From Ideonella_A sakaiensis_A (GTDB taxonomy: Bacteria; Pseudomonadota; Gammaproteobacteria; Burkholderiales; Burkholderiaceae_C): a DNA stretch of 64,000 nt. Location of the stretch: positions 2,728,001 to 2,792,000 of the forward strand of contig NZ_CP182947.1 in the NCBI RefSeq assembly GCF_048320135.1, written 5' to 3'. Made by a program: the position numbers and the translations under genes. How positions within the stretch are numbered: position 1 is the first letter of the stretch; each line of letters begins with the position of its first letter. Below, piece by piece: positions 42,720 through 50,672 of the stretch. Under the pieces are notes generated by a model. It made no database searches. It was not told the origin of the DNA and worked only from the letters and a program-made list of their open reading frames with translations.

Positions 42720-44572
42720 GCAATGCGATGCGCCGGCTGCGCCAGACGCGCCGTCGCATCGCCGGCGCGCTGCTGGCACTCGCGCTCGGGCCGCTCGGCG
42801 CGGCCCTGCCGGCGGCCGCAGCGCAGGAGCCGCCACGCGCGGGCGCAGCGCCGAAAGTGCTGCGTTATGCCTTTCCGGCCGGCGAAACCGGCTTCGACCC
42901 GGCGCAGGTCTCGGACCTGTATTCGCGCACCGTCATCGCGCACATCTTCGACGGCCTGTACAAATACGACTACCTGGCCCGGCCGTACCGGATCCAGCCG
43001 AATGTCGCCGCCGGCATGCCCGAGGTCAGCGACGATTTCCGCAGCTGGACGGTGCGCATCAAACCGGGCATCTTTTTCGCCGACGACCCGGTCTTCAACG
43101 GCAAGCCGCGCGAGCTGACCGCAGACGACTACGTCTACAGCTTCAAGCGCTTTTTCGACCCGGCCAACAAGAGCCCGAGTTTTCCGGCCTTCAACGAACT
43201 CGGCGTGATCGGCATGGCCGAACTGCGCGAGGCCGCGCAGCGCGGCAAGCGCTTCGACTACGACCGCCCGGTCGAAGGCATCCGCGCACTCGACCGCCAT
43301 ACGCTGCAGTTCAGGCTCGCGCAGCCGCGGCCGCGGCTGCTGTTCACGCTGGCCGAAGGCAATGTGCTCGGCGCCGTCGCGCGCGAGGTCGTCGAGGCCT
43401 ATGGCGACCGCATCATGGAGCATCCGGTCGGCAGCGGCCCGTTCCGGCTGGCCAGCTGGCGGCGCAGCTCGAAGATCGTCCTCGAGCGCAACCCGGGTTT
43501 TCGCGAGCAGCTGTTCGACGCCGAACCGGCCGCCGACGACGACGAGGGCCGAACGATCGCCGAGCGGCTGCGCGGCCGGCGGCTGCCGATGATCGACCGC
43601 GTCGAGATCGCGATCATCGAGGAGAGCCAGCCGCGCTGGCTGTCGTTCCTGAACGAGGAATTCGACCTGTCGAACCCGGTGCCGCTGGAGTTTTCCAGCC
43701 AGGCGGTGCCGCAGGGCCGGCTGGCGCCGAACCTCGCGAAACGCGGCATCGAGCTGCACCGCGTGCTGAACCCGGACCGCACGCTGTATTACTTCAACAT
43801 GGACGATCCGGTGGTCGGCGGCATGGCGCCGGCGAAGGTGGCGCTGCGCCGCGCGATCGGCCTGGCATCCGATGTGTCGCGCGAGATCCGCATCGTCCGG
43901 CGCGGCCAGGCGATTCCGGCGCAGACGGTGGTCGCCCCGGGCAGCTGGGGCTACGACCCGGCGCTGAAGACGGCGAACAGCGATTTCGACCTGCCGCGCG
44001 CAAAGGCACTGCTCGAGATCCACGGTTATGTCGATCGCGACGGCGACGGCTGGCGCGACCAACCCGACGGCCGTCCGCTGGTGATCCAGTATTCGAGCCA
44101 GCCCGATGCGATCTCGCGGTCATTCGACGAGGTCTGGAAATCGAGCATGGATGCGCTCGGCATCCGGCTCGAGATCCGCGCCGGCAAATGGCCCGAACAG
44201 CTGAAGGCGGCGCGCGCCGGCCAGCTGATGATCTGGCAGCTCGGCTACAGCGCCAATTCGCCCGACGTGCAGCCGGCGCTCGAACTGCTGTACGGCCCGT
44301 CGTCGGGCGGGCAGAACCTGGCCCGCTTCCGGCATCCGCGCTACGACGCGATCTTCGAGCAGATGCAGGCGCTGCCGGATGGGCCACAGCGGCTGGCGCT
44401 GCTGCGCGAGGCGCAGAAGATCGTGCTCGCCTACCTGCCGCACAAATACAACGTGCACCGCATCGTCAACGATCTGAGCCATCCGTGGCTGATCGGCTTC
44501 CGCCGGCCGCTGTTCGGCAGCCAGTTCTGGCAATACGTCAATATCGATCCGGCACAACGCATTGAACGTTGA
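42716..44572 (+). CDS. Oligopeptide ABC transporter substrate-binding protein 2
   Basis: The 618-aa protein is a paralogue of the preceding gene. It has a signal peptide (about 1-36), KVLRYAFPAGETGFDPAQVSDLYSR, VGSGPFRLASWRRSSKIVL and PAKVALRRAIGLASD, all aligned with protein 1. ATG 42716 overlaps the stop of gene 1, so it is clearly coupled; upstream codons in this frame lie antisense or out of frame in gene 1. Differences concentrate in the second lobe, suggesting a different peptide preference. Confidence 0.93.
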   Translation: MSNAMRRLRQTRRRIAGALLALALGPLGAALPAAAAQEPPRAGAAPKVLRYAFPAGETGFDPAQVSDLYSRTVIAHIFDGLYKYDYLARPYRIQPNVAAGMPEVSDDFRSWTVRIKPGIFFADDPVFNGKPRELTADDYVYSFKRFFDPANKSPSFPAFNELGVIGMAELREAAQRGKRFDYDRPVEGIRALDRHTLQFRLAQPRPRLLFTLAEGNVLGAVAREVVEAYGDRIMEHPVGSGPFRLASWRRSSKIVLERNPGFREQLFDAEPAADDDEGRTIAERLRGRRLPMIDRVEIAIIEESQPRWLSFLNEEFDLSNPVPLEFSSQAVPQGRLAPNLAKRGIELHRVLNPDRTLYYFNMDDPVVGGMAPAKVALRRAIGLASDVSREIRIVRRGQAIPAQTVVAPGSWGYDPALKTANSDFDLPRAKALLEIHGYVDRDGDGWRDQPDGRPLVIQYSSQPDAISRSFDEVWKSSMDALGIRLEIRAGKWPEQLKAARAGQLMIWQLGYSANSPDVQPALELLYGPSSGGQNLARFRHPRYDAIFEQMQALPDGPQRLALLREAQKIVLAYLPHKYNVHRIVNDLSHPWLIGFRRPLFGSQFWQYVNIDPAQRIER

Positions 44573-44677
44573 TCGCCCGAGCGGGTCAATCGGCCACCGC
44601 ACAGGCGCGAATGTGTAACAGCCGTGCCCTGTGACCCGTTAGGATGAGGGGTTGTATTTTTGTCAACGTTGTGCCTG

Positions 44678-46702
44678 ATGCCGCTCCCACAGCCCCAGAT
44701 CCTCCGCTTTGCCGAATGGCTGGCGCGTGAGCGCGGGCAGCATTTCGACCCGACCACGTCCGACGGTTACGACGCGATGTGGCGCTGGTCGGTTGACGAC
44801 CTGGCCGGCTTCTGGGGCGCCGTCTGGGACTATTTCGAGATCGATTCGCCAACCCCGTACCAGGCGGTGCTGGCGTATCCGGTGATGCCCGGCGCACGCT
44901 GGTTCGACGGCGCACAGGTCAACTATGCACAGCAGGTTTTCCGCCATGCCGATGCGGCCGCCGCCGCCGGCCTGCCGGCAATCGTGTTCCAGAACGAGGC
45001 GATGCGCGAGCGTGGCGAGTTGTCCGAAACCAGCTGGCCCGAGTTGCGCTGGCAGGTCGCGTCGCTGGCCGCGAAGCTGCGCCAGCTGGGTGTCGAACCG
45101 GGCGACCGGGTCTGCGCGTTTTTGCCGAATACGCCGCAGACGGCGGTCGCCTTCCTCGCTGCCGCCAGTGTCGGCGCGGTCTGGTCGGTCTGTTCGCCCG
45201 ACATGGGACCGGTGGCCGTGCTGGATCGCTTCCGGCAGATCGAGCCGAAGCTGCTGATCGCCTGCGATGGGTATCGCTACGGCGGCGTCGACCATGACCG
45301 GCTGCCTTTGCTGCGACAACTCGCCGACGAGCTGCCGACGCTTCGCCACCTGCTGCTGTGGCGCTACCTCGACCCGCAGGCCAGCGACGACGGCTTGGCC
45401 GGCGCGGGCCGCGAGGTTCACGATTTTGCTGCCGCCTGTGCCGATGCCGACGCCCGGCTCGAGCCGGCCTGGCTGCCGTTCGACCATCCGCTGTGGATCG
45501 TCTATTCGAGCGGCACGACCGGTTTGCCGAAGGCGATCGTCCATGGCCATGGCGGCGTGATGATCGAGACGCTGAAGCTCGGCACGTTCCACAACAACCT
45601 CGGCGCCAGCGTCGATACCGGCGACCGCTTCCACTGGTACAGCGCCACCGGCTGGATCATGTGGAATTGCCAGGTCGGCGCGCTGCTCGGCGGCACGACG
45701 ATCTGCCTGTACGACGGCAGCCCGGCCGGCCGGCAGGGCGACGCGGACTGGTCGACGCTGTGGCAGTTTGCCGGCGCTGCCGGCGTGACCTTCTTCGGCG
45801 CCGGCGCGGCGTTTTATGCGAGTTGCCTGAAGGCCGGCGTCGAACCGGCGCGCGATGCCGACCTGTCGCGGCTGCGGGCGCTCGGCTCGACCGGCTCGCC
45901 GCTGGCGAGCGACGCCTATCAGTGGGTCTGGCGGCAGCTGCCGCAGGTCGACGGCCGCGACATCTGGCTGACGCCGATGTCCGGCGGCACCGATTTTGCC
46001 GGCGCCTTCGTTGCCGGTCTGCCGACGCTGCCGGTCGTCGAAGGCGAGATGCAGTGCCGCTGCCTCGGCGCCGCGGTCGAGGCCTGGAACGACGCCGGCG
46101 AGCCGCTGGCCGACGAGGTCGGCGAACTGGTCTGCGTCAAGCCGATGCCGTCGATGCCGCTGCGCTTGTGGAACGACGACGACGGTGAACGTTACCGCTC
46201 GAGTTATTTCGAGATGTGGCCCGGCATCTGGCGGCACGGCGACTGGATCCGCATCACGCCGCGCGGCGGCGCGATCATCTATGGCCGCAGCGATGCGACG
46301 ATCAACCGCCACGGTATCCGGATGGGCACGGCCGAGCTGTACCGTGCGGTCGAGGCCGAGGACGCGGTGCTCGACAGCCTGGTCGTCGACCTCGAATACC
46401 TCGGCCAGGAAAGTTATATGCCGCTGTTCGTCGTGCTGCGTGATGGCCTCGAACTCGACGCCGCGCTCGAGCAGCGGCTGAAGGCGTCGATCAAGGCGGC
46501 GCTGTCGGCCCGCCATGTACCGAACGCGGTTTTCCAGGTGCCGGCGATACCGCGCACGCTGAGTGGGAAGAAGATGGAGTTGCCGGTGAAGAAACTGCTG
46601 ATGGGCACGCCGGCCGATCAGGTCTTCAAACGCGACGCGATGGCCAATGCGTCGGCGGTTGACTGGTTCGTCGAATTTGCGCGGCGCCGCAGCGCGAACT
46701 GA
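44678..46702 (+). CDS. Acetoacetate-CoA ligase
   Basis: This ANL-superfamily enzyme activates acetoacetate to acetoacetyl-CoA with ATP, linking ketone bodies and polyhydroxybutyrate breakdown to central metabolism. The 674-aa length (ATG 44678) fits the family. It shows the AMP-binding loop YSSGTTGLPKAIVHGHGG, the WYSATGWIMWN motif, YGRSDATINRHGIRMG and the C-terminal catalytic-lysine region TLSGKKMELPVKKLL. TTG 44660 is a weak alternative start. A short gap and a LemA-like gene follow. Confidence 0.93.
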   Translation: MPLPQPQILRFAEWLARERGQHFDPTTSDGYDAMWRWSVDDLAGFWGAVWDYFEIDSPTPYQAVLAYPVMPGARWFDGAQVNYAQQVFRHADAAAAAGLPAIVFQNEAMRERGELSETSWPELRWQVASLAAKLRQLGVEPGDRVCAFLPNTPQTAVAFLAAASVGAVWSVCSPDMGPVAVLDRFRQIEPKLLIACDGYRYGGVDHDRLPLLRQLADELPTLRHLLLWRYLDPQASDDGLAGAGREVHDFAAACADADARLEPAWLPFDHPLWIVYSSGTTGLPKAIVHGHGGVMIETLKLGTFHNNLGASVDTGDRFHWYSATGWIMWNCQVGALLGGTTICLYDGSPAGRQGDADWSTLWQFAGAAGVTFFGAGAAFYASCLKAGVEPARDADLSRLRALGSTGSPLASDAYQWVWRQLPQVDGRDIWLTPMSGGTDFAGAFVAGLPTLPVVEGEMQCRCLGAAVEAWNDAGEPLADEVGELVCVKPMPSMPLRLWNDDDGERYRSSYFEMWPGIWRHGDWIRITPRGGAIIYGRSDATINRHGIRMGTAELYRAVEAEDAVLDSLVVDLEYLGQESYMPLFVVLRDGLELDAALEQRLKASIKAALSARHVPNAVFQVPAIPRTLSGKKMELPVKKLLMGTPADQVFKRDAMANASAVDWFVEFARRRSAN

Positions 46703-46719
46703 GGGAAAGAGCAGTACCC

Positions 46720-47298
46720 ATGAGCGACGAATCCGGCTTCTACGGGGTCAACCTGACCATTCTGGTGGCGATTGCCGCGCTGCTCGGCTTCTGGATCGTC
46801 GGCGCCTATAACCGGCTGGTCCGCTTGCGCAGCGCGATCCACAGCGCCTTCGGCGCGCTCGATGCGCAGATCCGGCAGCGCCACGAATTGCTGGTCCGCT
46901 GGCTTGCCGAGGCGCGCGAACTGTTCGACGACTCACCGCAGCAGATCGACGCGGTCGCGACGGTTGCCGACAACTTGCAGCGCGCCTGCGACGAAACCCG
47001 CAAGCGGCCGAGCTCCACGCCGGCGGTCACCGCGCAGCGCGAAGCCGAACAGGCGCTTGCGGCCGCGCGCGGCAGGCTGCTCGCAGAATTGCCGGCGCAC
47101 ATGAACCGCCCTTCGCTGAACACCGACAGCGCCGAGCTGATGTCGCTTGGCGACCAGATCCTGGCGGTCGAGTCGACGCTCAGCTTTGCCCGCCAGCAGT
47201 TCAATGCCTCGGTCGACGAATACAACAAGGCGCTGACCGAGTTTCCGACCACGCTGATCTGCGGGCTGTTCGGCTTCCAGCCGGCCAGCAACCTCTGA
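46720..47298 (+). CDS. LemA-family protein
   Basis: The 192-aa protein has an N-terminal membrane segment (about 12-28) followed by YNRLVRLRSAIHSAFGALDAQIRQRHELL, the LemA pattern, and a helical cytosolic or periplasmic domain ending in YNKALTEFPTTLICGLFGFQP. Family function is not well established. It starts 17 bp after the acetoacetate-CoA ligase gene with GAGGGAAAGA as a ribosome-binding site. Confidence 0.88.
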   Translation: MSDESGFYGVNLTILVAIAALLGFWIVGAYNRLVRLRSAIHSAFGALDAQIRQRHELLVRWLAEARELFDDSPQQIDAVATVADNLQRACDETRKRPSSTPAVTAQREAEQALAAARGRLLAELPAHMNRPSLNTDSAELMSLGDQILAVESTLSFARQQFNASVDEYNKALTEFPTTLICGLFGFQPASNL

Positions 47299-47321
47299 GC
47301 AGCGCAGCGGCGCGCCGCTGG

Positions 47322-47747
47322 TCAGCTCTGGCCGATCACCGCCGCGCTGGCGACCAGCTCGTTGAGCAGCGCGAGTGACGCCGCGGCCGGCATCGCATAC
47401 GGATCGAGCGTCGCGGATTCGGAATATTTGATCAGCTGCGCCGGATTCAGCCGGTGCAGATTGACCTGGCCCATCGACCAGCCCTCGAAGCGTCGCTCGC
47501 CGATCTCCTCGACGCTGAGCAGGCAGGCGCTGTGGTGGCGGGGGTCGCCGACGATGCGGCTGTACAAGGCGCTGACCTGGCTCCGGCCGCCTTCGAGCGC
47601 CTGCAGGAAGACGCCGTTCGAGAAACACAGCACGCCGGTGATGCCATGGCGCGGGTTGTTCAGCTTCGACTTCTTCAGGATCGCGACCAGGTCGTCGTGG
47701 CCGATCGATTCGGCAGCGCGACTCGCATACAGCAGGCGGACAAGCAT
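47322..47747 (-). CDS. Short BLUF-domain blue-light photoreceptor
   Basis: The 141-aa protein is a single BLUF domain that binds FAD and senses blue light. The key residues are all present at the canonical spacing of AppA: Tyr7 (LLYASRA), Asn31 (LNNPRHGITG), Gln49 (GVFLQALEG) and Trp90 with Met92 (EGWSMGQ). The Tyr-Gln-Asn set drives the hydrogen-bond switch. No output domain is fused; about 50 C-terminal residues form the usual capping helices. It is probably in one operon with the upstream folE gene (26-bp gap), an unusual partner. Confidence 0.95.
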   Translation of the reverse strand: MLVRLLYASRAAESIGHDDLVAILKKSKLNNPRHGITGVLCFSNGVFLQALEGGRSQVSALYSRIVGDPRHHSACLLSVEEIGERRFEGWSMGQVNLHRLNPAQLIKYSESATLDPYAMPAAASLALLNELVASAAVIGQS

Positions 47748-47773
47748 CGACGGCTCCGGTTGGGTGCGCTGGA

Positions 47774-48502
47774 TCAGCTTTTCTGGTTCAGCAACGACAG
47801 GAATTCGCGCCGCAGGTTGGCGTCCTTCAGGAACGATCCGCGCATCACGCTGTTCGTCATCTTCGAGTCATTGTCCTTCACGCCGCGCCACTGCATGCAG
47901 AAGTGGTCGGCCTCCATCACGATCGCCAGGCCGTCGGGCTTGACCCGGTCCTGCAGCACGTCGGCGAGCATGATCACCGCCTCTTCCTGGATCTGCGGCC
48001 GGCCCATGATCCATTCGCAGATGCGCGAATATTTCGACAGGCCGATCAGGTTCGAATGCTCGTTCGGCAGGATGCCGACCCAGACCCGGCCCATCACCGG
48101 GCACAGGTGGTGCGAGCAGGCGCTGCGCACGGTGATCGGGCCGACGATCATCAGCTCGTTCAGCCGCGAGATGTTCGGGAATTCGGTGACCTCGGGAATC
48201 GGCACATAACGGCCGCGGAAGACTTCGGTCAGGAACATCTTCGCGACCCGTTGCGCGGTCTCGTTGGTGTTGTGGTCGCTGTCGGTATCGATCACCAGCG
48301 CCTCCAGCACCTCCTGCATCTTCGCGGCGACCTCGCCGCGCAGCTCGTCGATCTCGCCGTCGGCAATGAATTCGGCGATGTTGTCGTTGGCGTGGTAGCG
48401 GCAATCGGCGGCCTGCAGCCGGTAGCGGATCCGCTGCGAAGCGCTCAGCTTGGACAGCTCCTCCTCGCTGCGGAAGATCTTGGTTGCGCTCGGTGTGGAC
48501 AT
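47774..48502 (-). CDS. folE: GTP cyclohydrolase I
   Basis: FolE converts GTP to 7,8-dihydroneopterin triphosphate, the first step of tetrahydrofolate synthesis. The 242-aa protein has SACSHHLCPVMGRVWVG (zinc ligands Cys and His) and FCMQWRGVKD (third zinc ligand Cys), as well as TNETAQRVAKMFL and EEAVIMLADVL. ATG 48502 is chosen; upstream codons in the frame overlap the divergent rsmB promoter. The N-terminus is somewhat longer than the E. coli enzyme. Confidence 0.95.
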   Translation of the reverse strand: MSTPSATKIFRSEEELSKLSASQRIRYRLQAADCRYHANDNIAEFIADGEIDELRGEVAAKMQEVLEALVIDTDSDHNTNETAQRVAKMFLTEVFRGRYVPIPEVTEFPNISRLNELMIVGPITVRSACSHHLCPVMGRVWVGILPNEHSNLIGLSKYSRICEWIMGRPQIQEEAVIMLADVLQDRVKPDGLAIVMEADHFCMQWRGVKDNDSKMTNSVMRGSFLKDANLRREFLSLLNQKS

Positions 48503-48594
48503 GAAAAAAGGCCGCCGTCGTCGAATGGCCCGAAGCGTAACCGACTTGCGCTTGTAGACGCCTTGCGCCGGACCGTGCCCGTAGACTCCGTGCG

Positions 48595-50004
48595 GTGAAG
48601 ACATCGCTCCCTCTGGCCCAGCTGCTCGGACTCGTTTCCGACGCGGTGCTGGCCGTGCGTGGCGGCCGTTCCTTGAACGACGTGCTCGCCGCCTGCCCGG
48701 CGCCGGCGCGGCCGGGAGTCCAGGCGCTCGGCTTCGAGGTGCTGCGCCGGCTCGGCACCGCGCTGGCGTTGCGCCGCCTGCTCGCGCCGAAGACGCCGCC
48801 GCCGGCCGTCGATGCGCTGCTGCTGACGGCGATCGCGCTGCTGCTGCCGCAGCCGGCCGATGGTGCAGCCGCGCCGCCGGGTGATCCGGCCGACGACGGC
48901 CGACCGGTCTACGCGCCGCACACGCTGGTCGACCAGGCGGTGCAGGCGGCGCGGCAGAAAAAGGCCGCCAGCGCCGGTTTTGTCAATGCGGTGTTGCGTC
49001 GCTTCGTGCGCGAACGCGAGCAGCTGCTGAGCCAGGTCGACGCCGATCCGCAGGCGCGCCACAACCACCCGCCGTGGTGGATCGAGCGGTTGCGCAGCGA
49101 CTGGCCGCAACACTGGCAGGCGCTGCTCGATGCGAACAACCGCCGGCCGCCGCTGGTGCTGCGGGTCAATCGCCGCCGCTGCAATGTGGCCGACTACCTG
49201 CAGCGGCTCGATGCGGCCGGCCTGCCGGCCGAAGCCTTGCCGCTGCCCGGCGTCGACGGCGAGGCTGGCCTCGCCGATTCGGCGGCGATCGTCGTGCTGA
49301 CGCCGGTGCCGGTGCAGCGGCTGCCCGGTTTCGACAGCGGTGATGTGTCGGTGCAGGATGCCGCGGCCCAGCTCGCCGCGCACCTGCTGCTGGCTGCCGC
49401 CCCGGGGCTGCCGCCGCTGCCGAATGGCGCCCGGGTGCTCGATGCCTGCGCTGCGCCGGGCGGCAAGACGGCCCACCTGCTCGAGCTTGCCGAGCGGCCG
49501 ATCGACGTGCTGGCGCTCGACCGCGACCCGCAACGGCTGCGCCGCGTCGACGAGACGCTGGCGCGGCTCGGCCTGGCGGCGCGCACGCTGGCAGCCGATG
49601 CCGCCGCCACCGCCGATTGGTGGGATGGCCAGCCGTTCGACGCGATCCTGCTCGACGCGCCGTGCAGTGCATCGGGCATCGTGCGCCGCCACCCCGATAT
49701 CCGCTGGCTGCGCCGCGCCAGCGACATCGATGCGCTGGCGCGCACCCAGGCGGCGCTGCTCGATGCGTTGTGGCCGCTGCTGAAACCGGGCGGCCGGCTG
49801 CTCTATTGCACCTGCTCGGTCTTCCGCGCCGAGGGGCAGCAGCAGATCGACGCATTTTTACAACGCCACGCCGACGCGATCGCCGTTCGGTCGCCCCGTT
49901 CGCCGGGCCATCTGCTGCCACTGGCCGACAATCCACAGAGCGGGTTTGCGCCCGCCGCCCGTTCATCCGACGGTTTTTTCCACAGCCTGTTGAGCAAACG
50001 CTGA
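48595..50004 (+). CDS. rsmB: 16S rRNA (cytosine(967)-C5)-methyltransferase
   Basis: RsmB methylates C967 of 16S rRNA. The 469-aa protein (GTG 48595) has an N-terminal NusB-like RNA-binding domain (about 1-150, with VDQAVQAARQKKAASAGFVNAVLRR). The SAM-dependent methyltransferase domain contains VLDACAAPGGKTAHLLEL, motif IV LLDAPCSASGIVRRHPDIRW and motif VI YCTCSVF, giving the two catalytic cysteines. It begins the rsmB-DUF4390-ntrY-ntrX run. Confidence 0.95.
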   Translation: MKTSLPLAQLLGLVSDAVLAVRGGRSLNDVLAACPAPARPGVQALGFEVLRRLGTALALRRLLAPKTPPPAVDALLLTAIALLLPQPADGAAAPPGDPADDGRPVYAPHTLVDQAVQAARQKKAASAGFVNAVLRRFVREREQLLSQVDADPQARHNHPPWWIERLRSDWPQHWQALLDANNRRPPLVLRVNRRRCNVADYLQRLDAAGLPAEALPLPGVDGEAGLADSAAIVVLTPVPVQRLPGFDSGDVSVQDAAAQLAAHLLLAAAPGLPPLPNGARVLDACAAPGGKTAHLLELAERPIDVLALDRDPQRLRRVDETLARLGLAARTLAADAAATADWWDGQPFDAILLDAPCSASGIVRRHPDIRWLRRASDIDALARTQAALLDALWPLLKPGGRLLYCTCSVFRAEGQQQIDAFLQRHADAIAVRSPRSPGHLLPLADNPQSGFAPAARSSDGFFHSLLSKR

Positions 50005-50030
50005 AGCCTGCCTTGTCGCCTGTGCCGCCG

Positions 50031-50630
50031 ATGTCATGGAACCGCTGCCTGCAATTGCCGACTGCCGCCTCCGCCCCGCGCTGGCTGCGGCTGCTCTGCG
50101 CGGCGCTGGTCTGGATTTGCGCGGTCGCAATGACGCCGCCGGCTGCGGCGCAGAACCCGGAACTGCAGGGTTTCGAGGTGACGCGCGGCGACGACGGCGT
50201 CTATCTGGCGTTTGCGCTCGAGGTTGAGCTGCCGCGCGGCGTCGAGGATGCGCTGCACAAGGGCGTGCCGCTGTATTTCGTCGCCCAGGCCGAACTGTTC
50301 CGCAGCCGCTGGTACTGGCGTGACAAACGCATCAGCGTCGCTGAACGCACCTGGCGGCTCGCATTCCAGCCGTTGACGCGAAAATACCGGGTGATCTTTT
50401 TTGGCGGGCTGAACCAGAGCTACGACAGCCTGGCCGATGCGCTGGTCGCGGTCAGCCGGCTCAGCAGCTGGCGGATTGCCGATGGCCAGGCGCTCGAGGA
50501 TGGGGGCGGCCACTACCTCGAATTCAGCTACCGGCTCGATACCAGCCTGCTGCCGCGGCCATTGCAGATCGGGCTCGGCGGCCAGGCCGACTGGAACCTG
50601 CGGGTCGAAAAACTGCAGCGCATCGATTGA
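50031..50630 (+). CDS. DUF4390 exported protein
   Basis: The 199-aa protein has a signal peptide-like N-terminus (about 1-41, cleavage after PPAAAQ). The conserved remainder begins LQGFEVTRGDDGVYLAFALEVELP and continues through LYFVAQAELFRSRWYW, YRVIFFGGLNQSYDSLADAL and DTSLLPRPLQIG. This matches DUF4390, a family of unknown function found between rsmB and ntrY in Burkholderiales and relatives. It is likely periplasmic and co-transcribed with both. Confidence 0.88.
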   Translation: MSWNRCLQLPTAASAPRWLRLLCAALVWICAVAMTPPAAAQNPELQGFEVTRGDDGVYLAFALEVELPRGVEDALHKGVPLYFVAQAELFRSRWYWRDKRISVAERTWRLAFQPLTRKYRVIFFGGLNQSYDSLADALVAVSRLSSWRIADGQALEDGGGHYLEFSYRLDTSLLPRPLQIGLGGQADWNLRVEKLQRID

Positions 50631-50672
50631 CCGCCATCGCCGCAGCGGTGCTCAATCGAGACCGATGAACCG

